From Porphyridium purpureum (taxonomy: Eukaryota; Rhodophyta; Bangiophyceae; Porphyridiales; Porphyridiaceae), in NCBI GenBank assembly GCA_008690995.1, contig VRMN01000001.1, positions 3,224,001 through 3,288,000 on the forward strand: DNA of 64,000 nt, written 5' to 3'. Position 1 is the stretch's first letter. The number at the start of each line of letters is the position of its first letter. The translations under genes and the position numbers were made by a program. The notes under the pieces are model-generated. The model made no database searches, was not told the origin of the DNA, and saw only the letters and a program-made list of their open reading frames with translations. Of the stretch, positions 56,189 to 64,000 are shown piece after piece.

Positions 56189-57520
56189 ATGGCGAAACGA
56201 ATGCTGGTCGTCGAGCAAGCCGAGCTGCACCTAGAAAATTTGCCGTTGCCGCTGTACTCCCTGACAGTGTCGCCGCTGGCGGGACTCGTGTGCCGGGTCC
56301 AGATGGGGGCGCATGTGTCAGGCTCGGTGAATGGCGCAGAGGATTCAGCTAGTGACCTGGACAAGAACGAAAAGTCGCCCGGTGAGGATGAGGGAGGAAG
56401 CGCTGATGATCTTGCTTGTGTGCTTGCTTTGAGCGGCCGGGATATTGTGGAAACCACCGCTGACAGACCGTCCAGCGTGAGTGGTATCGAACTTCATGTG
56501 ACCGAGCCGACGCGCCGCACGGCCATGCCCAAGTGGAATGAGACGTTTGAGGTGGTGCGCGAATGGCAAGACCGGATCCCGGTGTTTGTGGCTCTCGCCT
56601 GTGCGATTTTGACCCGAAGTCTGCCAAGATTTGTCGAAATATGCACAATGCAAGTGACAGTGGGTGACTTGGTCGCTGCAGCGGCCACTCGTAAGCCGTT
56701 CCAGCTCCCAAACAACGTGGGGTCATTGAGGGTCTTCATCGTTGATGACTTCGTCTCTGCACAGGCTTCGACAGACTTGGGTCAACTGGTGCTGGGTAGA
56801 CGAAACCGATACTGGATTTGTTACAACCACGTGGTGAAACGCGGTATTGTGCAGGTCTATCGCACCTTCCGTGTCGAGCTGAACTCGAAAAACGTCATGG
56901 AAACGTTTGGAAGCACGCGACAACATTGGAATACAGAATACGAAGCCGCGCAACGCATTTATAGCAAGACGCCAGAAGGTTTGCTGGCACGGAGCATGCT
57001 GCGGACAGCGCACCTCCGCTATTACAACCAGTCGCGCGTGCGTACCGAAATTGGGTCGTTTGGCGACGGCGCTCAAATCTTTTCGGTTGTTGCTGAGCAC
57101 ACCATGTACACCTACGTGATAACTGACTCGCAACGACCGGACGATGCACGCATCAAAATCGGGACTAGTCGCCATGCCGAAGGCGAATTCTTTCTGGTCT
57201 TTTCCGAAACAGGCGCCTCGTTCATGCAGGACATGCGCTCCAAGCACGCGCCCCATGCAAACGCGCAAGAGCAGGTCGTGTACAGCGGTGAAGTCTTTTT
57301 CATGCGCTGCGGAGAGGATGAGCACGGCAAGTTGCGAATGGTTTTTGACAATAACTCGGGAACATTCGCTCCGGACGCCGGCTTGTTGCCCAAGCTTCGG
57401 CTTTTGCTTGAGAAGACCTTTTGCGGCGGGTCTAGTCAGCGCGGACTTGTAGAATTCGTGACGCTTGACCGCCAATCCGAGCAACTCCTGGAACTCAAGA
57501 AGCAGGCTGGGATCTTATGA
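56189..57520 (+). CDS. Protein with N-terminal C2-like domain, otherwise unrecognised
   Basis: The 443-residue protein starts at ATG 56189 (MAKRMLVVEQAELHLENLPLP); the frame upstream has only a TTG. Residues about 5-165 resemble a C2 domain: alternating beta-strands, then TRRTAMPKWNETFEVVREWQDRIPVFVAL, corresponding to the NPxWNExF block of C2 domains, with an acidic insert in between. Clear Ca2+-binding Asp clusters are not evident. The remaining 270 residues look globular and beta-rich (RNRYWICYNHVVKRGIVQVYRTFRVELNSK; EGEFFLVFSETGASFM; GKLRMVFDNNSGTFAPD). No catalytic motif seen. A membrane- or protein-binding role is a guess from the C2-like part. Confidence 0.65.
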   Translation: MAKRMLVVEQAELHLENLPLPLYSLTVSPLAGLVCRVQMGAHVSGSVNGAEDSASDLDKNEKSPGEDEGGSADDLACVLALSGRDIVETTADRPSSVSGIELHVTEPTRRTAMPKWNETFEVVREWQDRIPVFVALACAILTRSLPRFVEICTMQVTVGDLVAAAATRKPFQLPNNVGSLRVFIVDDFVSAQASTDLGQLVLGRRNRYWICYNHVVKRGIVQVYRTFRVELNSKNVMETFGSTRQHWNTEYEAAQRIYSKTPEGLLARSMLRTAHLRYYNQSRVRTEIGSFGDGAQIFSVVAEHTMYTYVITDSQRPDDARIKIGTSRHAEGEFFLVFSETGASFMQDMRSKHAPHANAQEQVVYSGEVFFMRCGEDEHGKLRMVFDNNSGTFAPDAGLLPKLRLLLEKTFCGGSSQRGLVEFVTLDRQSEQLLELKKQAGIL

Positions 57521-57594
57521 TTGTCACTGGCATGGAATACGTCGGCGAGCATAGTCACCGGAAAAGGCCGCACGTTCTTCTTGTCACTGACCAG

Positions 57595-57822
57595 TCAAGT
57601 CACACACACGTACGTTCCGGGTGGCTCGAATTTTGATTGTTCAATAGCTTCCTCCCTCACAAGTTCTTTTTTCTCTGAACTAGAATCTACGCGCTGCGCT
57701 GTTTGTTGGGAAGCAGAGTCCTCACCGACAATGATAGTATCATGATGGCTGTCGTCGTTGCGCAGAGGCGCCGCTTCGTCCGGTCCGCGAGAAACCCTGC
57801 CCAGTTTCCGAGGGAATGACAT
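57595..57822 (-). CDS. Doubtful small acidic protein
   Basis: 75 codons from ATG 57822 (MSFPRKLGRVSRGPDEAAPL), with a charged, helical C-terminal half (QQTAQRVDSSSEKKELVREE). The frame is open further upstream but becomes low-quality. No family is recognised. GTAC-core words lie about 200-255 bases upstream and could serve this gene or the kinase. Confidence 0.28.
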   Translation of the reverse strand: MSFPRKLGRVSRGPDEAAPLRNDDSHHDTIIVGEDSASQQTAQRVDSSSEKKELVREEAIEQSKFEPPGTYVCVT

Positions 57823-58024
57823 TAGATTGCGCACTGAAACTAGAATGACCACTCGATTGATGTCTTGCCCTCCTATTAGCCACGCTTGTTGAGAAGGCAA
57901 GAGTTTCGGACGCCCACCCGAAGACCGCCAAAAGCGAGCGCAAAGCCAGCGCAAAGCGAGCCTGCGCTGTGTGTCTCGGTGTCCCGAGCGGAGCTGGGAG
58001 CGCGGCCACCTTGGCTTGGCATGC

Positions 58025-58076
58025 GACTGTACCGCCTGCTGAACATGTAACGGCAAGACCTGCCACTGTACCTCGG
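58025..58076. promoter_or_regulatory. Two GTAC-core elements between the small frame and the kinase
   Basis: GACTGTACCG (58025-58034) and CACTGTACCTCGG (58064-58076) lie about 360-410 bases upstream of the kinase ATG. Confidence 0.4.
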
Positions 58077-58223
58077 CCTGACCCGCACACACTTTCCAGT
58101 AAACCGGGCTGCTTTGATATGAAATGGCACGTGTCAGTCAGAACGAGCGTGTGGCATAGGAAAGACGAGGCGAGACGGGCAGCCAAGTGCGCGACAGCAG
58201 CGTGGTTGGGTAGGGGTAGGTGG

Positions 58224-58228
<5 letters not shown>

Positions 58229-58256
<28 letters not shown>

Positions 58257-58260
58257 GCGA
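58229..58260 (+). repeat. GA dinucleotide tract upstream of the kinase
   Basis: A run of eight or nine GA units followed by GGAGAGGAGG, about 180 bases before ATG 58437. Confidence 0.75.
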
Positions 58261-58436
58261 CGTGCGGCGGTGGTTCGTGGTCTATGCAGTGCGTGCGCGA
58301 GCGAGCAAGCAAGCGCCTCGGCTGGAAAGCGGCGGAGTGCCTGGCACCGCACGGCGTGCGCGGGTTCTTGCGTCGGTCGATTTGGACGTGCCGGTGAGTG
58401 CCTGGTTATCGCGCGCGCGCGCACCGGGCCGGGGAA

Positions 58437-59744
58437 ATGGATTTGAAGGCGCTGTCGAGGAGCCGGACAATCCGGCTTGGACAGCGAACAAATCTGGAAG
58501 TGAAGAAGGAGGGCTACTTAAACAAGCGCGGCCAGCGATTGTCGATGATCAAGCACCGGAGGTACTTTCGCTTGGACGGAACGCATCTCACCAATTTCAA
58601 GGATGCGGCGGACACGACGCCATCGTGGGACTACAGCTTGCTCAAGTGCTCAGTCGAGCCGGGCGAGAACAAGACGGACCTCGTGATCCGCTTACCCAAT
58701 CGCGTGCTCGAGCTCTCAGCCGAAAACGAGGCAGACGCGCGCGAGTGGATTGACAAGTTTACCAAGGCGAGCAACATGTACATTGAAAACTTTTACGAAT
58801 TCGGCGAGATTCTCGGCAAAGGACAGTTTGGCGTCGTCATGGGGGCGACAGACATAGAAACTAGGGAGCGCGTGGCGATCAAGGTGCTGAAGAAGAAACA
58901 CATGGACGAAGAGGATTACAAGTATCTGAAGCGCGAAATCGATATTGTGACCAAAGTGAATCACCCGAGCGTGGTCATCACGCGTGAGGTGTTTGAGACT
59001 GAAGAGCAAATCATGATCGTCATGGAGTACTTGGGTGGTGGCATGCTGTACGATATCATCGCTGATCGCGGCACGCTCACCGAGCAGGAGGCTAGCTACG
59101 TCATGTTGGAGATTCTTGAGGGTGTTGAGTACTTGCACAGCCTTGGAATTGTGCATCGCGACCTGAAGCCTGAGAACATGCTGTGTGTGCGGCGCGCGAT
59201 GTGGCCGTGGCGTGTCAAGCTGTGTGACTTTGGGCTGGCAAATTTTGTGGAGGAACGCACTTCTCTCATGCAAACACAAGTAGGTACGCCGTACTTTGCG
59301 GCGCCAGAGGTAGTCAAAGGTCTCCAATATGACTCCTCGGTGGACCTATGGTCGTGCGGTGTGATTTTATATACACTGTTGTCCGGTATGTTTCCGTTTG
59401 ACGACCAGGAGAACCAGGCCAACATTTTTAAGCTCATTGTGAAGGCACAGGTCAAATTTCCGGATGCGCAGTGGAGCGATATCTCAACTGAAGCCAAAGA
59501 CCTCGTGTTTAAGCTCCTACAAAAAGACCCGACGAAGCGGTTGTCTGCCACCTCGGCGAAGCAGCACCCGTGGATTGTGTCGGGTGGTCCAAAGACAAAG
59601 AGTATTATCCGAAACGATATGAGCATGGTGCATATGTCCATGCGTAACTTCAAGGAGGCAGCGAAGGAACGGCCAGAACTGCTACGTCCACAGGCATCCG
59701 AGCTTGTCGAATCAGAATCGACAGCTAATGTAGGTGCCTTGTAA
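58437..59744 (+). CDS. PH-domain serine/threonine protein kinase, CAMK-like catalytic domain
   Basis: The 435-residue protein has a PH domain at about residues 22-115 (KEGYLNKRGQRLSMIKHRRYFRLDG to DAREWIDKFTKAS, with the invariant Trp) followed directly by a complete kinase domain at about 123-383. Visible are GKGQFGVV (glycine loop), VAIKVLKKKH (ATP lysine), HRDLKPEN (about 239-246), DFG (about 264-266), GTPYFAAPE (about 284-292) and KDPTKRLSATSAKQHPWI. All catalytic residues are present. PH before kinase is the Akt arrangement, but the APE-to-end pattern is CAMK-like, and the AGC C-tail hydrophobic motif is absent; protein kinase D is the nearer comparison. A lipid-regulated signalling kinase is likely. 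Start ATG 58437; the frame upstream opens with a GTG. Confidence 0.9.
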   Translation: MDLKALSRSRTIRLGQRTNLEVKKEGYLNKRGQRLSMIKHRRYFRLDGTHLTNFKDAADTTPSWDYSLLKCSVEPGENKTDLVIRLPNRVLELSAENEADAREWIDKFTKASNMYIENFYEFGEILGKGQFGVVMGATDIETRERVAIKVLKKKHMDEEDYKYLKREIDIVTKVNHPSVVITREVFETEEQIMIVMEYLGGGMLYDIIADRGTLTEQEASYVMLEILEGVEYLHSLGIVHRDLKPENMLCVRRAMWPWRVKLCDFGLANFVEERTSLMQTQVGTPYFAAPEVVKGLQYDSSVDLWSCGVILYTLLSGMFPFDDQENQANIFKLIVKAQVKFPDAQWSDISTEAKDLVFKLLQKDPTKRLSATSAKQHPWIVSGGPKTKSIIRNDMSMVHMSMRNFKEAAKERPELLRPQASELVESESTANVGAL

Positions 59745-60064
59745 GGAGTCACGCAGTCAGACGTTTTCGCTCTTTTGATTAACATAAAAGTTGACTTCCA
59801 CGCCGCGGAAGGGCGCAAGTAAATTGCTATCTACGTAAATGTCCATACATACTTCGTGCGCCTGCCACGGGCCGGAACCTTGACCAGTACCACATAAAGT
59901 GTCTGTCCCGGTAGTTGCCGACTTTCTGGCTTGCATAATAGGTGAGATCAACTGACTGCCACGGAAAAGAATGAAAAGCTATCGAGCCAATCAGACATGC
60001 GCGCCATCCTCATGTAGCGCAGCAGCAAAAGGGTTGGTGCTCAGGTCGCCGACCACGCCCGTCG
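59745..60064. other. Convergent intergenic region
   Basis: 320 bases between the kinase and nitrilase-like stop codons; nothing further seen. Confidence 0.45.
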
Positions 60065-61264
60065 TCACGGCAACTTCAGGCTTGGATACAAATGGATCTC
60101 GCCGGGCCCATACGCCATGATGCGGTTGACACAAAAGCCCTCGGGCACGACGAGCGGTGCCCTTTGAACTGAAGATACGCGTTCTGGAAGTCCCAAGGTG
60201 GCATGGCTCGTACCGTCCAACGCGGCTTCCTCAACGACAACAGAAAGCTGTGTGTGCCCACGCATGTCCTCGCTGCCTTGAAAATGGGATGTCAAGGCGT
60301 CCGGAAAGAGATCTTTTTCTCGCGTGGCGTATTGGCCGTCTGTATTGAACACTATTCCTCCCGTACGAGCAACGACACTCGATTCATGTATCTGCATTCC
60401 GCAGCTAACTATCAAATGCACATCCACCGGTACTTGCGACGCGGTATGCGAGCATCGCACCTGGCGCAACCGACCGCGTTTGTGATCTAGACACACTTCG
60501 ACGGCAAAACAGATGCGCTCAATGGTGAAAATGGATCTGCAGTCAGCACCCGAGACCTTAATTTCTCCATTCGACAGATTAATCGGAGGATACGCCACTG
60601 AAAGATCAGAGCATACGCGAGGTGCAAAGACAATTGCTCTCACATTGTTGGCGCTACAGTGTAGCTTATCCACGGCGAGACCTTTTGGGAACTCGACTGA
60701 GTTTTGCTTGTAGATGAAGACACGGTTGCGCACCATGTACAAGGACCGCTGCCGCGCCGACTCTGAGGCGTTCTGAAGCATGCTGAATAAAACTTCGCGC
60801 GCCTCTGTATCCGCTGAGTTGTCGTATGCACGCATCAGAAATGACATGTGCTCGCGCTGCTGGGCCTTGTAGGACGTCTCACGCGCCTGCGCAAGCGCAT
60901 CGCTATCCAGAATGGTGCCGCACACGAACAGCCAGTGCAGAAACTTGGGCGCTGAGGCAAGCTGTATCACCAAGCTCTGCAAATGGCCGAACCAGTTCTC
61001 GTCCGACGAGTCCATCGCGCCGAGCGGCGTGCGAAAGAAAAACTCTGGTACCACGAAAATATACATGCAGTCCGGTTCCTCCTGCCCCACCATCGTGTCA
61101 CGTGCCTGGTGCACCGCCGCGCTGAACAACGCAAAGCGGTCGTCGATAGCTTGTTCTGGGTTGGAAGTCCATTCGTCTCTGTCAAACGCTTCTGATTCAT
61201 CTCCCACCGGAGGTGTTGTCGAGACGACGTACCCGATACAACGCACGCGGCTATACCGCGCCAT
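60065..61264 (-). CDS. Divergent nitrilase-superfamily (carbon-nitrogen hydrolase-like) protein
   Basis: The 399-residue protein starts at ATG 61264 (MARYSRVRCIGYVV); a GTG lies upstream in frame. It carries the three elements of the nitrilase Glu-Lys-Cys triad in the right order and local context: YIFVVPEFFFR (Glu about 74, like the VLPE strand), WLFVCGTI (the following strand), SLYMVRNRVFIYKQN (Lys about 186) and ERICFAVEVCLDH (Cys about 258, like the ICYD strand). Spacing is longer than in typical nitrilases and amidases, with an inserted helical region between Glu and Lys. The family cleaves C-N bonds in nitriles, amides and carbamoyl compounds; the substrate here cannot be guessed. Convergent with the PH kinase gene. 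Confidence 0.65.
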   Translation of the reverse strand: MARYSRVRCIGYVVSTTPPVGDESEAFDRDEWTSNPEQAIDDRFALFSAAVHQARDTMVGQEEPDCMYIFVVPEFFFRTPLGAMDSSDENWFGHLQSLVIQLASAPKFLHWLFVCGTILDSDALAQARETSYKAQQREHMSFLMRAYDNSADTEAREVLFSMLQNASESARQRSLYMVRNRVFIYKQNSVEFPKGLAVDKLHCSANNVRAIVFAPRVCSDLSVAYPPINLSNGEIKVSGADCRSIFTIERICFAVEVCLDHKRGRLRQVRCSHTASQVPVDVHLIVSCGMQIHESSVVARTGGIVFNTDGQYATREKDLFPDALTSHFQGSEDMRGHTQLSVVVEEAALDGTSHATLGLPERVSSVQRAPLVVPEGFCVNRIMAYGPGEIHLYPSLKLP

Positions 61265-63690
61265 TTCCGACACCACGCCCCACCTCGTTCTCCACGCAGA
61301 ACTGAAGATGCCAGCCCTGTGCCGTGCTCTTTGTCATGACTGTGTGCGCATGCGTGCGCTCGCATGCACAGCCAGACAGATATCCACGCTCGCGCCTCAG
61401 ACTTTCGTTCGTGAACGTTGGCCTTCAACGTGTAGGAAATTTTTTGTCCTAACGTCGCGTGAACACCGGTCAAGGTGAACAGATTCTCTTGTCGAACGTG
61501 GCCCCGGGTCGGCCTGACGGCGAAACACGCGCCGCAAACATGCTGAGCTGTGCGTGGATCATTCACAGCCCGGCATCTGTATGCGTGCAGATTGGTGTGG
61601 ATATTGGTTCACCCACGCGTCGGTGTGCGTTCGACGCCTTCCTTGCCGGTAAAGGATGCAAAGGAAAGGCCCGGTCGAAGCTCTGCCTGGAGCCAAAGCA
61701 TCAGTGCAATGTCAACGAATGTGGAAGGCCCGGAGACAGAGCGAAACTCTGGGGATTAGAAAACAGGCAGCAGGATAAACTGCTGTGTGGAACACTCAGT
61801 GGGGCTGGTTGAATGTTTTGGTCGCCTCATGGAACTCTGCTGACACGGCGGAAATGTGAGCTTTTCGTCGCCGCTCTGACGATACACGAAGATTTTGCAG
61901 ACTCGTGCTCACTGGTGTGCGGAGTATGCAATCATGCTCGATCAGGAGCGTGAGATGAATGACCTCCAAAGACGTCCTTCCTGAGGTATCCGAATCGGGC
62001 GCCGCTAGCGACTGGTGGAATCGACGCAAACGCAAGCCAGCAAATATTTTTCCATGCGAAAAGCAGGGCTTGGCATGAAATGCAAGGCCATGAGGTATTG
62101 TGACCAGGTGGCACGGCAGCTCTACTGTTTGTTGAACGAGATTCGCGCGTGCCCTTTGGACGTGAATGAAGATCGTAGATCAAGCTTCAGAACGCGCCTC
62201 TGGGCGTTTCACTCACACAGCAGGACGGTGTAGGTGCTTAGAAGCGGAGCTTGTGTGGCCGGGTATCAAGATGTGCAAGAGAGGGAGACCGTGCTAAGCA
62301 AAAAGGCATGGGGTGGAGGGGGCTTGAGCGCATGCATCACATGCGGCCACGTGCTTAGTTTGCTTTCTGAGAGGGCTCTGCAAGCAGAACCGAACCGTTC
62401 AATGGATCAAGTGAGAAAGAGTCACATTATTCGCTCCTTGACAGAAGAGTCATTTGATTGGAAAAGAGTCACATCAAGGTTGATCGTTTCGCCTCTGGTT
62501 TTGTACCACTGGCTGTTGTCCCAACCAGGAAACCCGTCAATACAGAGAAAAGAAGACTTGTCTTTAAATGTGCGACCGTTTACAGAAGGGTATTTCGCTT
62601 CCAGGCAGGCAGCAGACATTGAGCATCTGACAATGAGAAGCTCTGCATGAGGAACCTAGATTTGAGTGTCAGGACCTAAACAACAGCACGCCGAGTCCGT
62701 CCCAGCTGCAGAACTTCCATTCGGTTCTCGAAACCATCCTTAAAGTCGAAATGGTGAGAGAGCTTGGAGACGAAATGGATACCAAAGATTCTGAGCACGC
62801 CACGCCGCATCACGCCATGACACAAACCGGCCGGAGTGATGCAGTGTCTCGAAGATCCCGCCGTCCGATTGATTTCCTCGGCTAGTGTTCCCAATGTTTT
62901 GTAGAGAAAGAAGCAGGTGCGCTACATCAGCTTGTTCATCAGCATGTCGGGCATCATCTCCTGTCTCTTGAAAAATGTGCAGGGCAGTCTGTGGTCTCGG
63001 CTACCTTGTGCGGCTTTGGGGCATCATTAGAGATGGCTCAAAGCACGTCCCTGACGCTGGAGTCTCGCGGACAACAAAGCAAAGCTTGCATGACGATCAG
63101 AGACAGTTTGCACTCGGTGCACGAAATCGGAATTTTGGTTGACAGTAAAGATGAGAGACACATGCGTTTAAGTGTTCCCAACGGCTATTGGTAGGATGCT
63201 GGAGGACGCAAATGCGGAACAGTGCCGCTGGCAGCTGCAAGCTCACCCGATGACCATGACAAGTGTCATCCGGCGAGACCGAATCGAATCCATCGGAGGC
63301 GGCTTGAGCAGCTATCGATCGCCGGCTGCTCACGAATGATGCAGCAGTCCTCGCGCGCTTCTTACACTGTCATCCAGGCCAACATGTGTAAGGATGAACC
63401 CCTTTTTCGCAAGAGTTTATGCAAAGCACCTCATTTAAGTAGAGCGCGCATAGGGTTTTGTTTGCCTGTGGCTTTTCTGATAACGCAACAGAACGCTCCG
63501 GGCAGGACTCGGTCTGACACAAACGCGCCATGTCGCGCGATTCACAACGCTTTCGCGACCACGTATTCGCCGCGATCATGATGCCTCCAGCGCAGTGCTC
63601 GGTTCGCTGCGTTGTGCGTGCTCGTCGGCTTGATGCATTGTCGTATAAGGTGCGTGAAGTCGCGTGCGTTGAAGAGTGGTTACCGAACAA
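61265..63690. other. Long intergenic stretch without a supported gene
   Basis: About 2.4 kb with only short frames on both strands, none convincing. No GTAC-core words, tRNA arms or repeats were noticed. Confidence 0.4.
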
Positions 63691-64000
63691 ATGCCAGACG
63701 ATTGCCAGACGTGCGGAAGGCAAGCGGGCAAGACGCAGAGAATGATGTCCTTTCGGCCACGAGAAGTGACCGCGACATTTGAAATAATGGACTTTGGTTC
63801 TGACGATCTAGGCGCACTGTTGCTGTCGGCTGCGTCAAACAGCAAAGTACTTTCATGCGCAGAAGACACCTCAAGACGACCAGACAGAGCCAGTTCGGAT
63901 TCGAGTTTGCCTCCTTCATATGAAAGCACCGTTGAAATGTCTTTCGGACAGCAGCGCGAACTTGCGCGCACAAGGGTATGCTTTACTTCTCTTGAAGCCA
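63691..64000 (+). CDS. 5' part of an unrecognised gene running off the right edge
   Basis: The frame is open from ATG 63691 (MPDDCQTCGRQAGKTQRMMSF) to the window end, 103 codons, preceded by an in-frame stop just upstream. ATGs at 63742 and 63745 are alternatives. The visible part is hydrophilic with Ser, Asp and Arg (SDDLGALLLSAAS, DTSRRPDRASSDSSLPPSYE) and a CxxC pair near the start. That pattern suits a transcription-factor-like, disordered N-terminus, but no domain is visible yet. Confidence 0.5.
   Translation, partial: MPDDCQTCGRQAGKTQRMMSFRPREVTATFEIMDFGSDDLGALLLSAASNSKVLSCAEDTSRRPDRASSDSSLPPSYESTVEMSFGQQRELARTRVCFTSLEA

Noticed and set aside
61459-62650. Two plus-strand frames of 117 and 138 codons
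   Set aside because: No domain, erratic composition and no promoter-like sequence; likely chance frames in GC-rich DNA.
1-64000. Mobile elements, retroelement or virus-like copies, and CRISPR arrays
   Set aside because: No transposase, reverse transcriptase, integrase or capsid-like frames, no long terminal repeats and no regularly spaced repeats were seen in the window.

Overview
The window looks like nuclear DNA of a unicellular red alga of the Cyanidioschyzon type (C. merolae or a close relative such as Cyanidiococcus). The reasons are: moderately high GC; long intronless reading frames (one of about 2,970 codons); typical eukaryotic nuclear genes (NUP155, UTP20, SUN protein, SNF2 remodeler, RING finger, MYB factors); nuclear genes for plastid proteins of cyanobacterial type (GyrB, IspG); and a permuted tRNA gene, a gene form well known from this alga. 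This identification is an inference from gene content; no database was searched.

Layout. 1-2051: a NUP155/NUP170-type nucleoporin (minus), cut by the left edge. 4142-8670: a bacterial-type OafA/SGNH acyltransferase and a membrane glycosyltransferase, convergent. 10006-14451: two tandem paralogous R2R3-MYB genes. 15209-17585: a TraB-family protein and a gamma-glutamylamine-cyclotransferase-like protein (both minus). 18250-18355: a permuted tRNA-Thr(CGU) with an extra insert in the T-loop. 19852-24055: a RING-H2 protein, a DUF2064 glycosyltransferase-like protein and an unrecognised helical protein. 24262-33174: UTP20. 33823-39705: an ankyrin protein, a SUN-domain protein, a small LEA-like protein, an MgtE-type transporter and a doubtful small nuclear protein. 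42154-46773: a probably spliced small membrane protein, divergent from a SNF2/BRM-type ATPase. 46925-52928: plastid GyrB, a zeaxanthin-epoxidase-like FAD monooxygenase and plastid IspG. 53319-61264: an unrecognised protein, two or three very small candidate genes, a C2-like protein, a PH-domain protein kinase and a divergent nitrilase-superfamily protein. 63691-64000: the start of a gene that leaves the window on the right.

The genes do not form one pathway; this is an ordinary eukaryotic mosaic. Shared themes are nuclear envelope and nucleolus (NUP155, SUN, UTP20, SNF2) and plastid function (GyrB, IspG, perhaps the FAD monooxygenase). Two recurring sequence patterns in intergenic DNA are not explained by the genes: a GTAC-core element (forms CTGTACCT and GGTACACTTCCG) seen at about a dozen places, mostly near gene starts, and clusters of AACGG/GGTTAC-type MYB-like words in three intergenic regions. 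Several intergenic stretches of 1.5-2.5 kb show nothing I can support. The most striking item is the permuted and interrupted tRNA gene near 18.3 kb.
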